Shown here: positions 33,627 through 42,913 of the stretch, piece after piece | Numbering within the stretch: position 1 is the first letter of the stretch | Layout: the number at the start of each line of letters is the position of its first letter | From: Ruegeria profundi | GTDB lineage: Bacteria; Pseudomonadota; Alphaproteobacteria; Rhodobacterales; Rhodobacteraceae | Direction: 5' to 3' | DNA length: 64,000 nucleotides | Assembly: GCF_001507545.1 (NCBI RefSeq) | Contig: NZ_LQBP01000002.1 | Coordinates: 1 to 64,000 of the forward strand | The notes under the pieces: generated by a model | The model's input: the letters and a program-made list of their open reading frames with translations, nothing else | What the model was told of the DNA's origin: nothing | The model's database searches: none | Program-made: the position numbers and the translations under genes

Positions 33627-34187
33627 CTAAGGGTTCGCCCCCGGCTTTATGCGCAAGTCATCGATGAGCGAATGGAATGTCTCAGGATGTTCGGTGGCGC
33701 GGGCCAGTATGATGCCACCTTGTATTGTCGCGACAATCCTGCGGGCCTGGAACAGGGCGTCTGAAACTGTAGGCTGCAGCCTTTCAAGGCACGCGGCAAG
33801 GGATGAAATCCATCTGTTAAAATATGACCGGACCGCATCAGTAAACTGATCCCGCGTCGCGTCCAGCGCAAAGGCGCCGACAAGGCAAATCCGGTTGCCA
33901 CCTTCGAAATAAGCCGTAACCGCATCCAGCATCTTGTTTATAGCGGCTGGCGGCGGCAGAGAGTCCAGAATGGTGAACACATTTGTTTCAAACCACTGCG
34001 AGACATGCGTCAGGACCGCGGTCGCCATTTCCTTCTTTCCACCGGGAAAAAAGTGGTAAAGGCTGCTGCGGCCCAGTCCCGTGCGGGCAGAGATGATGCC
34101 GATGCTTGCCCCTTCGTATCCGTGATGACGGAAAACTTCGGCGAGAACAGGAATGACGTCATCTCTTTCCGCGACGGTACGTGTCAT
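33627..34187 (-). CDS. TetR family transcriptional regulator
   Basis: A 186-residue TetR protein with the HTH in VFRHHGYEGASIGIISARTGLGRSSLYHFFPGGKKEM and a C-terminal ligand domain of the TetR_C type (LDAVTAYFEGGNRICLVGAFAL). The open frame runs to 34409, but the ATG at 34187 overlaps the stop of the HPP gene (ATGA) and gives the standard TetR start. It probably regulates its own two-gene operon. The ligand is unknown. Confidence 0.87.
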   Translation of the reverse strand: MTRTVAERDDVIPVLAEVFRHHGYEGASIGIISARTGLGRSSLYHFFPGGKKEMATAVLTHVSQWFETNVFTILDSLPPPAAINKMLDAVTAYFEGGNRICLVGAFALDATRDQFTDAVRSYFNRWISSLAACLERLQPTVSDALFQARRIVATIQGGIILARATEHPETFHSLIDDLRIKPGANP

Positions 34188-34675
34188 TTTCCGGACCCTT
34201 GTGGATATGCCTGTCCACTCAGCCGATGAAAGAAACTCGCCAGAATTACAAGAACTATTGACCCAGAGAGAACGGGAAATACCAGAAAAAGGAACCCTGG
34301 GTCGGCGGCGAAAACGACCAGCGGGTTGGCGCCTGCCGGGGGATGTGTCACGCGCAAGGCAACCATAACGGCAATGGCAAGACCTACGGCAAAGGCCAGG
34401 GCCCACCATTCGTCAGGCAACCAAAGGCGCATGAGCAGGCCAACCAGGCTGGCCGCGAAATGGCCGCCAACGACATTGATGGGTTGGGAAAACGGGCTTG
34501 CCGGAGCGGCAAACAAAAGGACGCAGGTTGCGCCGAAGGGTGCCATAATCAGCGCCAGATGGGCGCTGTCGGTCAAAAGCCGTAGGCAGGCTATAGCCAG
34601 AAGCCCACCCACGCCTGCAAGAACAACGAGCCTGACACTTGGCGTTGGGAGGCTTCTTTCAAAGTAACGATGCAT
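34184..34675 (-). CDS. HPP family membrane protein
   Basis: About 163 residues with four hydrophobic segments and the HPP signature THPPAGANPLVVF that names the family, as well as APFGATCVLLFAAPASPFSQPINVVGGH. Plant and cyanobacterial HPP members are linked to nitrite transport in plastids; for bacterial members the function is not settled. The ATG at 34675 with AGGA six bases upstream is preferred to earlier starts (34696, 34801). It is coupled to the TetR gene. Confidence 0.82.
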   Translation of the reverse strand: MHRYFERSLPTPSVRLVVLAGVGGLLAIACLRLLTDSAHLALIMAPFGATCVLLFAAPASPFSQPINVVGGHFAASLVGLLMRLWLPDEWWALAFAVGLAIAVMVALRVTHPPAGANPLVVFAADPGFLFLVFPVLSGSIVLVILASFFHRLSGQAYPQGSGK

Positions 34676-34966
34676 AGCATATCCTGTAACGGTCATTCCA
34701 AACTGTAATGATCGGTACAGAGCTGGCCGGATCGGGTCAATCGCGTTCGATTGTGTTGACGTTTTTTTGAAAAGGTCGAGATCAGGGTCGCCAATGATCA
34801 AACCGTTCTAAACGGTGTCACGTCGGCGCACACTAGGTTTCCTCAGTGTTGCTGGCTAGTAGATAGTCAAGGCTTGCTGGCATCAGGCGCCGGTCTAGGT
34901 TTGTAGTCACGAATGGTCGGGTAAAAACTTGGCCAGCGATTTGAGCGCTCATGACCGGGAGATTTA

Positions 34967-35527
34967 ATGATGCGGCTGCTTTTGCAACGGTCATTCATAG
35001 TAGTTTTGTGGTTGCTTGCACCCGTCACTGTCGTTGCTGAGGACATCATGATTGAGAATTTCAAGGCGCAGCCAGAGACGCGCTGGCGCTTTTTTACCGA
35101 TGATGTGATGGGCGGGGTTTCTACCGGGACGGTCGCTTTTCTGACCGAGGGCGACACGACTTATGCGCGCATAACTGGCAGTGTGAGTACCGAAAACAAC
35201 GGTGGGTTCATCCAAATCCGGATGGATTTGCCTGATGGGGCGCCAGAAGATGCAGCCGGTGTGCGCATTGTTGTGCGCGGCAACAGCCAACGGTATTTTG
35301 TGCATCTTCGCACCAGCGGAACCGTGCTTCCATGGCAATACTACCAAGCAGGTTTTGATGCAAAAGAAGGCTGGAGCGAATTACGCCTTCCTTTTGAAGC
35401 ATTTGAACGATCTGGACAGCTTCTTCGCGCTGTACCCCGTGCGAGCAGTCTGAAATCAATCGCCGTTGTCGCGTTTGGCCGGGACCACAACGCAAAAATT
35501 GATGTCAGCGAAGTTGGGTTCTACTGA
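34967..35527 (+). CDS. CIA30-domain protein, exported
   Basis: A 186-residue protein with a signal peptide (about 1-24, ending VTVVAED) and a CIA30-like beta-sandwich domain: MIENF...WRFFTDDVMGGVSTG near the start, NGGFIQIRMDL, and YYQAGFDAKEGWSELRLPFEAF. CIA30 (NDUFAF1) is a complex I assembly factor in mitochondria, but exported bacterial relatives have no known role and the domain resembles carbohydrate-binding folds. It stands alone, followed by a terminator. Confidence 0.83.
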   Translation: MMRLLLQRSFIVVLWLLAPVTVVAEDIMIENFKAQPETRWRFFTDDVMGGVSTGTVAFLTEGDTTYARITGSVSTENNGGFIQIRMDLPDGAPEDAAGVRIVVRGNSQRYFVHLRTSGTVLPWQYYQAGFDAKEGWSELRLPFEAFERSGQLLRAVPRASSLKSIAVVAFGRDHNAKIDVSEVGFY

Positions 35528-35536
35528 AAAGGCGAA

Positions 35537-35564
35537 GCCCCGCACGAGAGGGGTCGCGCGGGGC
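35537..35564 (+). terminator. GC-rich stem-loop after the CIA30 gene
   Basis: GCCCCGC / GCGGGGC, a 7-bp stem with a 14-base loop, nine bases after the stop codon. It is also 15 bases beyond the end of the minus-strand 61-residue gene, so it may serve both strands. Confidence 0.6.
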
Positions 35565-35578
35565 AAACGACCCAGGGT

Positions 35579-35764
35579 CTAGCTGTCGTTGGTCTTGCGC
35601 AGCGTCGGACGTTTGTCTTGGTTCTGAGCAGGCTTTTTGCTGGCTTTCGGGCGTTCGTTTTTTTGCCCGTTTTCTCCATCGTCAAGGATGGCTTGCTTCA
35701 TGTCGGTCAAGTCCGTGCTGTGGAAATACTTGAGCCCTGTCATTTGATACATCTGTGGAAACAT
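35579..35764 (-). CDS. Small hypothetical protein (61 aa)
   Basis: A 61-residue protein beginning MFPQMYQMTGLKYFHSTDL with a basic, lysine-rich C-terminal half (KPAQNQDKRPTLRK). No family is recognised. It follows the YdcH-like gene with three bases between stop and start, so the pair is co-transcribed, and it ends at the shared hairpin. The spacing supports a real gene. Confidence 0.55.
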   Translation of the reverse strand: MFPQMYQMTGLKYFHSTDLTDMKQAILDDGENGQKNERPKASKKPAQNQDKRPTLRKTNDS

Positions 35765-35767
35765 GGG

Positions 35768-36013
35768 TTACCTCTGCGGGTGTGGGGGCTGGTTCGGGTT
35801 CATGGCGCTCAGCGTGCGCAGAAGCCCGTCGTAATGTGACATCTGGTCCTTCAGCTTGAGCCGACGGCGTTTGAGCTGTTGCAAAGATATGTTGCAAGGC
35901 AAAGGCCGCTTAAGCTCATCCGCGATCAGCTTTTTCACTTCGCGGTTCTTTATGTTGAGTTCAGCCAGACGTGTTTTTAAGGAGAAGGTTTTGACACGGG
36001 CAGTTGTGGGCAT
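35768..36013 (-). CDS. YdcH/DUF465-like small coiled-coil protein
   Basis: An 81-residue, highly charged helical protein. The segment LQQLKRRRLKLKDQMSHYDGLLRTL matches the DUF465 pattern of LKKxKLxLKDQI, and the N-terminal half (RLAELNIKNREVKKLIADELKRP) would form the partner helix of a coiled coil. The function of the family is unknown. It is divergent from the OxyR-like regulator, which could control it. Confidence 0.65.
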   Translation of the reverse strand: MPTTARVKTFSLKTRLAELNIKNREVKKLIADELKRPLPCNISLQQLKRRRLKLKDQMSHYDGLLRTLSAMNPNQPPHPQR

Positions 36014-36186
36014 CTTGGTCTCCTTTCGCTGTTGGTGTTCGAGGGTGCATGGGTCAGCTTGCCATGCGGTCTTTTGATCAGGGGCGCGTTTGCCGCTGCC
36101 TTGATCAGATATGGGTCCAATTGAACCTTGAAAAAGATGATCATATATGTGGGATTGATCGGAAAAACCTATTTAAAGGAGATGTC

Positions 36187-37119
36187 GTGGCAAGCGGGGT
36201 GACGTTGAAGCAATTGTCTTACTTCGTGGCACTGACCGAGGCTCAGCACTACCGGCGCGCGGCCGAACGCCTTGGCATCAGCCAGCCGTCGCTAAGCCAG
36301 CAGATTGCCGGTTTGGAAACGACACTTGGCGTCGAATTGGTTGAACGTGGCCAGCGTGGGGCCATCCTGACCCCCGGCGGGCGTGAAATTCTTGCGCAGG
36401 CGCGGCGCGTTTTGGAAGAGACTGAGGCGCTCACCGCGTTGGCCAGGGATGCCAGTGCCGGTGTAAGCGGGACCATAAGGTTGGGGACATCGCCGACGCT
36501 CGGGCCTTATTTTTTGCCTCATGTCATGCGGCGTCTGCGAACGTCTTATCCGTCGCTCAAACTTATTGTGCGTGACGCTGCCCCGCTTGTTTTGCAGGAA
36601 GAGCTTCTTTTGGGTCAACACGATCTGATCCTGACACAGCTTCCGGTTCGATCGGCTGACGTAGCGGTTGAACGCCTATTTCGCGAGCCTCTGAAATTGG
36701 CCGTGGCGCAGGATCACGCGTTGTCCACCAAGTCGCAGGCGCGCGATGCCGATCTGGCGGGGCAGGATATTCTTGCGCTGACATCAAGCTATGCATTGCA
36801 TAACCAGATTGTTGCCCTGTGCGAGGAGGTGGGTGCAAACCCGCGGCAGGACTATGAAGGCACCAGTCTGGACGCGTTACGGCAAATGACGGCCCTGAAC
36901 ATGGGCGTTTGTTTCTTGCCTGCGCTATACGTGCGGTCCGAGGTTTCGCCTGACACGGGCGATGTCGCAATTCTATCGTTTCGAAAGGACCGTTTCACAC
37001 GCTCTGTCGGGCTTGTCTGGCGCAAACGTTCTGCGCATAAGCGGACCATTGATAGCATCGCGTCAGTTATCCGCTCAGTCGCGCGTGACAAGTTTGCCGG
37101 TTTGGTAACGGCAGTGTGA
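36187..37119 (+). CDS. OxyR-like LysR regulator lacking the peroxidatic cysteine
   Basis: A 310-residue LysR protein that aligns with OxyR throughout: VTLKQLSYFVALTEAQHYRRAAERLGISQPSLSQQI for the HTH and SYALHNQIVALCEEVGANPRQDYEGTSLDALRQM for the redox loop. In that loop the position of the peroxide-reactive cysteine (C199 in E. coli) is Ala (A203), while the resolving-cysteine position is kept (C212). Classical disulphide sensing is therefore not expected. The GTG at 36187 directly behind AAAGGAG is the start; the frame is open to 36004. It is divergent from the two small genes. Confidence 0.85.
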   Translation: MASGVTLKQLSYFVALTEAQHYRRAAERLGISQPSLSQQIAGLETTLGVELVERGQRGAILTPGGREILAQARRVLEETEALTALARDASAGVSGTIRLGTSPTLGPYFLPHVMRRLRTSYPSLKLIVRDAAPLVLQEELLLGQHDLILTQLPVRSADVAVERLFREPLKLAVAQDHALSTKSQARDADLAGQDILALTSSYALHNQIVALCEEVGANPRQDYEGTSLDALRQMTALNMGVCFLPALYVRSEVSPDTGDVAILSFRKDRFTRSVGLVWRKRSAHKRTIDSIASVIRSVARDKFAGLVTAV

Positions 37120-37161
37120 CCACTTGGGTGTCCTTCTGCAGGGTTAAGAACGCCGCCGCCG

Positions 37162-40100
37162 TTATTCAGCGGCAAGCGAGACAACGGCGTTTCCCGTTGC
37201 GCCGGGGTTTTGGCTGGACAGACGCTGTTTTTTGAACCGTCCGCGGTAGACCAAGGCAAAGACCGGTGGCGTGAAGTAGAATGTCACGACCGTCGACAAC
37301 AAAACTCCGCCAGCAATGGCCACGGCAAAAGGTGGCCAGAAGGCACCGCCGTCCAATATCAGGGGAAGGAATCCGCCAAATGTCGTCACAGTGGTTGAGA
37401 TGATGTGGCGGCTTGATCCGGTGACTACCCGTGCCATGGCATTCCTGTCGCCGCGGCTTGCCTGGGCGTCTTGCTGCAATCCGGTCAGGATGATGATGGC
37501 TGCGTTGATCGAAACACCAATTGACCCGATGACGCCGATTATGGCTTGGATACCAAACGGGAATTGCATGATGGCCAGGGACAGCATGGACAGCCCGGCT
37601 GACAATACGCAGACCACCAAGGTGACAACCGTAAGCCGGAAAGAGTTAAAGGTCAGCACGATGGTTGCAATCGAAAGCGTTACGATCAGGCCGACCGAAG
37701 CCATCAGATTGCCAACCGTACTCGACCGCGCATCGCTGTCGCCGCCCAATGTCATCGTGTAGCCATTGGGGAGAGTGAAGCCTGACGCGTCAAGCGCCTG
37801 CAACACGTCCCGAAGGGCTTCTTCGGGCAAAACTCCCGGAACGATGAACGCCTGAATCGTGTTTTCACGAATTCCATCCGTGCGGGTTATCACGCTTTCG
37901 GCTGGTTCAATTACGGGTTGGGCCAATTCCGAAAGCGGCACTGCGGGAAACACACCCGTGGCCGAGACAGCAGCCGCGTTTGGCAACAGGATTGGCATGC
38001 TCACAATCGTGCTGAGATCCGAGCGGACCTCATCCCCAAGCCGTACACGGACAGGCAGTTGTTCGGTGCCCTCGATCAGCGACCCTCCTGTCACACCGAC
38101 CAGCGCGGTATCCAGTTGGGCGGCAATATCGGCGACGTCCAATCCAAGAAGCCGGGCTTTGACCTCGTCAATCTCGAACCGGATCTGAGGATTGCCGCCG
38201 TTGACGCTGGCCCTGGCCTGTGTCACCAGATCAAGGTTGGCCATGATTGACCGGATTTCATCGCCAAGGTCCCGTAGAACGGTGATGTCTTGCCCTTGTA
38301 TCTTGACCTCGACCGGCGCGGCAACCGGCGGGCCCTGCACCAGATTGCGCACGATGATCTGCGCATTGGGGAAATCTATGTCCAAACGGGTTTGCAGGTC
38401 GGCGACAAGACGGGCCGCGTCGTCAGCGGTATGGGTCGTGATCATCGCTTGCGCAAAGGCTGGCTCGCGTGAGCGGTCGCCAACGATATTGTAGTAAAAG
38501 GCTGGCCCGGATTCTCCGATCGTCCAATAGACACTGCTTACGCCCTCATCAGCCAACAGCATCTGGTCGATCTGCATTGCCGTTGCCTGCGTTTTCGTGA
38601 TTGACGTACCACCCGGCATGTCGACCTCGATATAGAACTGATTGCGGTCCACGCCCGGAAAGAACTGCGCCGTAAGTGTTGGGAATGCGGCAAAACCCAG
38701 CACCGGTAGCACCAGTGCTAGTGCGATGGACCGGACCGGATTTGCAACCGACAATCGGATGGACGCTTCGAAAACGCGGGCGAGGGGAGGGATGCTGATG
38801 CCGCGGCTCAGTACACCTGCGTCGGTTTTATCTGACAAAAGCCAACCTGCAACCGCCGGTGTCACGGTCAGGGCAACAACCAACGACCACACCAGCATAA
38901 GAACCACGGCGATTGCGATGGCACCAACAAAATCACCGGCAGGCCCCGGAAGAAGAATCATCGGCATAAAGGCCAGCGCCGTTGTGACGGTGGACGCCAA
39001 CAAGGGCGCAGCCAGCCGACGCACGGCATCCTGCACGGCGGTTACGCGCGCCATTCCGTCCTGTAGACGACGCCGGATTTCGTCTGTCATCACGATGGCC
39101 GCGTCAACGAGCAAGCCCAATGCGACGATCAAGCCGGTGACAGACATTTGGTGAATGGGCAGGCCGATCATGTTTATAGTCGCCAGTGTCGCCAAGGACA
39201 CGACGGGCAGAACAAGGGCCACGATAGCAGCAGCCCTGAAGCCTAGCGTTATAAACAGTACGCCGACCACAAGCGCCACGCCAATTGCCATGTTCTTACC
39301 AACCTCGGTCAGGCGATCCGACGTGTATTGGCTTTGATCAAAGAGCAATATCTCCTGAATTCCCAACGGGACCATGGCAGCGCCAGCCTCAAGTTCCTGA
39401 CGTAAGAACCCGGTCCAACGGTCGATCTGAACACCGTCTTGTGCCAGCACTCCGACCAGTACGGCGGGCATTCCATTGGCAAAGGCGAGTGCAGATTGCG
39501 GGTTTCGCGCGCCACGATCAACGCTGGCAATGTCACCAAGCTGCACCACGGCCCCTTCGGCACTTTCGCGCAGAACGATGCTGCGCAGACGGTCGAGTGT
39601 TTCGATCTCGCCGCTGATATTGATCGTCAGATCCACGTCGGATTGCAGTCGGCCCGACTGAACCTTGCCATCAGCTTCGGCAATCCGCTGTGAAATCTCG
39701 GCCGCGCTCAAACCCAATGCCGCGGCCTTGTCCATGTCAACGCTGACCAGAACCTCTTCTTCGGGCTGTCCAAAGTAATCCACCGCGCGTGTGGCGGGGA
39801 TTGTGCGCAACCTGTCACCCAAGGATTCGGCGTGACGCCGAAGGAGAGTGACCGGATAGTCTTTGCTGTCCGCCGACACGGCGATAACCGCCGAATAGGC
39901 CGAGATACCTTCGGCGTCGAAATCCGGTGTCAGAACACCGGCAGGGAAATTCTGGCTGGCATCGTCGACGGCATCACGGGCTTCGGACCACACTTGTTCA
40001 ATGGTGGCTTCGTCCAGTGTTTCAAGCAGTTCTACGGACACGACCGATACACCGGATCGCGACACCGAACGGATTTCATCCACCTCGGCTATTTTTCGAA

Positions 40101-40311
40101 GCTCTTCTTCGATTTCTGCGGTAACAAGCGCTTCGACCCGCTCGGGGTCAGCGCCCGGAAACTGCGTTGTGACCGTGGCAAAAAGATTGGTGATGGTCGG
40201 ATCTTCCTGACGTCCAAGCGACAGGAAAGACGATAACCCGGCGGAAACCAATACAAAGATGATCAAAGCGACCAGTCTGGGGTGACGAAAAGTAAGCGTT
40301 TCCATGGCCAA
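37162..40311 (-). CDS. RND family efflux permease
   Basis: A 1049-residue AcrB-like inner-membrane pump with twelve transmembrane segments and two large periplasmic loops. Recognisable parts are RQEDPTITNLFATVTTQFPGA, TM4 GLIVALGLLVDAAIVMTDEI and TM10 IGVIGSIGVSINAAIIIL. The AcrB proton-relay residues D408 and K940 correspond here to A404 and N936, while D407 is kept as D403. It forms a tripartite pump with the adaptor encoded just upstream and an outer-membrane TolC-type protein that is not encoded here. The substrate is unknown. Confidence 0.92.
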   Translation of the reverse strand: MAMETLTFRHPRLVALIIFVLVSAGLSSFLSLGRQEDPTITNLFATVTTQFPGADPERVEALVTAEIEEELRKIAEVDEIRSVSRSGVSVVSVELLETLDEATIEQVWSEARDAVDDASQNFPAGVLTPDFDAEGISAYSAVIAVSADSKDYPVTLLRRHAESLGDRLRTIPATRAVDYFGQPEEEVLVSVDMDKAAALGLSAAEISQRIAEADGKVQSGRLQSDVDLTINISGEIETLDRLRSIVLRESAEGAVVQLGDIASVDRGARNPQSALAFANGMPAVLVGVLAQDGVQIDRWTGFLRQELEAGAAMVPLGIQEILLFDQSQYTSDRLTEVGKNMAIGVALVVGVLFITLGFRAAAIVALVLPVVSLATLATINMIGLPIHQMSVTGLIVALGLLVDAAIVMTDEIRRRLQDGMARVTAVQDAVRRLAAPLLASTVTTALAFMPMILLPGPAGDFVGAIAIAVVLMLVWSLVVALTVTPAVAGWLLSDKTDAGVLSRGISIPPLARVFEASIRLSVANPVRSIALALVLPVLGFAAFPTLTAQFFPGVDRNQFYIEVDMPGGTSITKTQATAMQIDQMLLADEGVSSVYWTIGESGPAFYYNIVGDRSREPAFAQAMITTHTADDAARLVADLQTRLDIDFPNAQIIVRNLVQGPPVAAPVEVKIQGQDITVLRDLGDEIRSIMANLDLVTQARASVNGGNPQIRFEIDEVKARLLGLDVADIAAQLDTALVGVTGGSLIEGTEQLPVRVRLGDEVRSDLSTIVSMPILLPNAAAVSATGVFPAVPLSELAQPVIEPAESVITRTDGIRENTIQAFIVPGVLPEEALRDVLQALDASGFTLPNGYTMTLGGDSDARSSTVGNLMASVGLIVTLSIATIVLTFNSFRLTVVTLVVCVLSAGLSMLSLAIMQFPFGIQAIIGVIGSIGVSINAAIIILTGLQQDAQASRGDRNAMARVVTGSSRHIISTTVTTFGGFLPLILDGGAFWPPFAVAIAGGVLLSTVVTFYFTPPVFALVYRGRFKKQRLSSQNPGATGNAVVSLAAE

Positions 40312-40317
40312 TCTCCG

Positions 40318-41478
40318 TCACTCGGTGGTATCGAAGGTGACGCGCTGACCAGCGGTAACGCGCTGTGGCCCCTGGTCGATCAGGACAGTGCCATCGGGAA
40401 ATACACCCCGGACAAAGACGCGTTCATCCTCGGCATGCAAAACCTCAACGCTCGCCACGCGAACGGTTTTTTGCGCATCTGCCACCAACAGCGTCCACTG
40501 TCCGCGCGCGCCTTCTTTCAGGGCGGTGGTCGGCACCCAGGTCCCGACACTTTCTACCGGATCGTGCACGTGGACGCGCGCCGTCTGTCCAAACGCAACG
40601 TCGAGCCCGTTCTTGAGATCAAACAACGCCGTGCGGGTTCGGGTAAGAGGGTCGATATCCGGTCGCAACGTTGCAAGCTTGGCTTGGTAATGCGCATCGG
40701 CAATTTCAATTTCAACGTTCGACAAAAGTGACGGGTTCACATCAAGCGGTATGCCTATCCGAACCTGGGGCGAAAGAACTTCTACCATGCCCAGTACCAT
40801 CTCACCTGATTGCAGCGTTTCGCCCCCATCTACATGCCGTGAGGTTATCCGGCCCGCAAAAGGTGCTTCGATGCTGGATTTTTGAATTCTTACGGTTACG
40901 TCGCGCAGGGCTGCGTCCAGCTCTCCGATCCTGGAAAGCAACTCATCTTGTTGTGCGACGGCCTCGTCAAGACGGGCCTGACTGGTAAAGCCCTGACCAA
41001 TGAGCTTGGTATTCCGTTCGACTGTCTTTTCGGCAAAAGCAAGCTGGGCGGCGATGGCATTGCGTGAGGCAGTCAAGCGATCCTGTTCAACCTCAAGCAG
41101 CGCGATATCAAGGGTTGCCAGCAACTGACCTTTTGCGACCTCTTCCCCTTCATCCACCAGAATCTTGTCCAACCGGCCATTCAGTTCGAATGAGATATCG
41201 GCGGACCGCTGTGGTTCGACCTGGCCGATGAAAATGCGGTCAACGGTGAAAGATGTTTCCTGCTTGATCGGAGTCACTGATACAGGCGTGACCGCGGCGG
41301 CATCTGGTGCCGGTACGGCATTTGCCCGACGCGTCAACTCGGACGCCCCGAAATATACCGCCCCCGCCGCAAGGGCGATGACACTGACGGTCAGTCCAAT
41401 CCGAACCGTGCCGCGCAAAAGGCGTGACAGCAGCGTCGGTCTTTTTGGCTCGGTCGGGCTTGTGTCTGGATTCGGCAT
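40318..41478 (-). CDS. RND efflux periplasmic adaptor (membrane fusion protein)
   Basis: A 386-residue adaptor: an N-terminal membrane anchor (about 26-48), then the split lipoyl domain (DISFELNGRLDKILVDEGEEVAKGQLLATLD), a long alpha-hairpin (VEQDRLTASRNAIAAQLAFAEKTVERNTKLIGQGF), the second lipoyl half (APFAGRITSRHVDGGETLQSGEMVLGMVE) and beta-barrel domains. It bridges the inner-membrane pump and the outer-membrane channel. The pump gene follows after six bases. The operon is divergent from a TetR gene, with a perfect palindrome between them. Confidence 0.92.
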   Translation of the reverse strand: MPNPDTSPTEPKRPTLLSRLLRGTVRIGLTVSVIALAAGAVYFGASELTRRANAVPAPDAAAVTPVSVTPIKQETSFTVDRIFIGQVEPQRSADISFELNGRLDKILVDEGEEVAKGQLLATLDIALLEVEQDRLTASRNAIAAQLAFAEKTVERNTKLIGQGFTSQARLDEAVAQQDELLSRIGELDAALRDVTVRIQKSSIEAPFAGRITSRHVDGGETLQSGEMVLGMVEVLSPQVRIGIPLDVNPSLLSNVEIEIADAHYQAKLATLRPDIDPLTRTRTALFDLKNGLDVAFGQTARVHVHDPVESVGTWVPTTALKEGARGQWTLLVADAQKTVRVASVEVLHAEDERVFVRGVFPDGTVLIDQGPQRVTAGQRVTFDTTE

Positions 41479-41503
41479 ATCGGAACCTCGTCAAGTTAGT
41501 GCC

Positions 41504-41519
41504 TCTAACATATGTTAGA
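41504..41519. promoter_or_regulatory. Palindromic operator between the RND operon and tetR
   Basis: TCTAACATATGTTAGA is a perfect 16-bp palindrome. On the minus strand it overlaps a possible -10 (TATGTT) placed 18 bases after TTGTCA, so a bound repressor would block the pump promoter. It lies 47 bases before the tetR start and is the natural site for that regulator. Confidence 0.7.
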
Positions 41520-41565
41520 ACGCCTTACTTTGACAAGAGGTACGTGATCTGCGACATCTTGGATC

Positions 41566-42207
41566 ATGACAAGCACAAAAAATCTTTTGACCAAAGACAG
41601 AAAAACGCGGCCTGAAACCGCGAGCAAAAAGGCCTATCACCACGGTGATCTTCGCGCGGCTTTAATAGACGCAACCCGGCAGTTGGTTGAAGAAAAAGGG
41701 CCGGACAGTTTTTCGGTTTCAGACGCTTGCCGCTTGGCAGGTGTTTCTACGGCAGCACCCTATAAACACTTTAAAGATAAGACAGAAATGCTTGTGGCGG
41801 TCGTACTTGAGGGGATGGCGCGGCATCGTGAAAACATGCTTGCCGCGCTTGAGGGTATCCCAGAGGGATCACCAGAACGCATTACGGCGATCGGGATGGA
41901 ATATGTTGCCTTCGCGCTAAATGAACCCGGTATTTTCCGGTTGAAATTTGGCGGGTTCACGGATCGTATTTCTGACCCCCGCCTGGATGAAGGAGGTCAG
42001 CAGAGTTTTGAGATTCTACTGACCGAGGTCGCCAAATGCCTGGGTGAGTCGGAAATCACCGCAGAGGTGCGTCGGCGTGGTTTTTTACTGTGGAGTTTTG
42101 TTCACGGTCTTTCATTCATCTTGCGCGACCATGGTCTTGCTGAAAAAGGTGAGGAGTTCGACTTGCAAACTCTTCTCGATGATGTTGCGGAACGAATGCT
42201 GAATTGA
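41566..42207 (+). CDS. TetR family regulator of the RND pump
   Basis: A 213-residue TetR regulator with the HTH DSFSVSDACRLAGVSTAAPYKHFKDKTEML, where the usual Tyr-Phe of the recognition helix is APYKHF, and a C-terminal domain of the WHG type (LNEPGIFRLKFGG, FLLWSFVHGLSFIL). It is transcribed divergently from the pump operon and is its probable repressor, released by a pump substrate. Confidence 0.88.
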   Translation: MTSTKNLLTKDRKTRPETASKKAYHHGDLRAALIDATRQLVEEKGPDSFSVSDACRLAGVSTAAPYKHFKDKTEMLVAVVLEGMARHRENMLAALEGIPEGSPERITAIGMEYVAFALNEPGIFRLKFGGFTDRISDPRLDEGGQQSFEILLTEVAKCLGESEITAEVRRRGFLLWSFVHGLSFILRDHGLAEKGEEFDLQTLLDDVAERMLN

Positions 42208-42217
42208 TTGCGGCTGG

Positions 42218-42682
42218 CTACGCAGCTTTTCGAAGTCGCTTTATGGCGGCCTGAGCTTCCTGATTGTCTGGCAGATCCCTTAAAAAGTGCGACAGGTCTT
42301 GTTCCGCCACCAGCTTTGCGGCCTGGTCGGGCGTAAACCAGTCACGGGTACGTTCATCCTTTTCTTTCCAGCGTCGCTTTAGCTTTTCAACGACCATGGG
42401 GAAAACAGTTACACGACAGCGGACGTCACTTTTGTCTTCGTACTGTTTGTCATAGAAAAAATGACTGATTGGTCGTTTCGAAACAACGCCAACCGCACCT
42501 GCTTCTTCCAATGCTTCGATTTCAGCGGTTCGCCAGGGCTTTTTACTGTCCACCACCCATCCTTTCGGAACAACCCACCGTCCCGTATCACGTGACGTGA
42601 CCATCAGAACGCGTAGATTTCCGCTCTTGTCCCAGCGCATCGGAAGTGCCGCAATCTGCTCTGTCCATTCATTCTGGCGCAT
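42218..42682 (-). CDS. NUDIX hydrolase
   Basis: A 154-residue NUDIX protein resembling diphosphoinositol polyphosphate phosphohydrolase-like bacterial members. The NUDIX box runs from GWVVDSKKPWRTAE to IEALEEAGAVG: the metal-binding E-x-x-E-E core is kept (EALEE), while the early Glu of the consensus is Lys and the REU Arg is Ile, a variant seen in related alphaproteobacterial proteins. Substrate unknown. It converges with the tetR gene, ten bases between the stops. Confidence 0.83.
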   Translation of the reverse strand: MRQNEWTEQIAALPMRWDKSGNLRVLMVTSRDTGRWVVPKGWVVDSKKPWRTAEIEALEEAGAVGVVSKRPISHFFYDKQYEDKSDVRCRVTVFPMVVEKLKRRWKEKDERTRDWFTPDQAAKLVAEQDLSHFLRDLPDNQEAQAAIKRLRKAA

Positions 42683-42913
42683 GTATTCCTACGTTTCTGC
42701 CAATCGCTTTATAGCCAACCCGACATGAACGAGCCCGGTGCATACGCCGGTCGGTTGACTTTCCCAATGTGTTCCACCTGATCATGCTCGCTTAGCTGAA
42801 CAGTGATTTCGGTCTGTCGAACTCTCACATTCAATGAGGGTTATGCAACAAAAAATATTGCAAAATGACCGAAAGCCCACAAAAGTGAACAAGAAATTTG
42901 GTCGAGCCATGGG

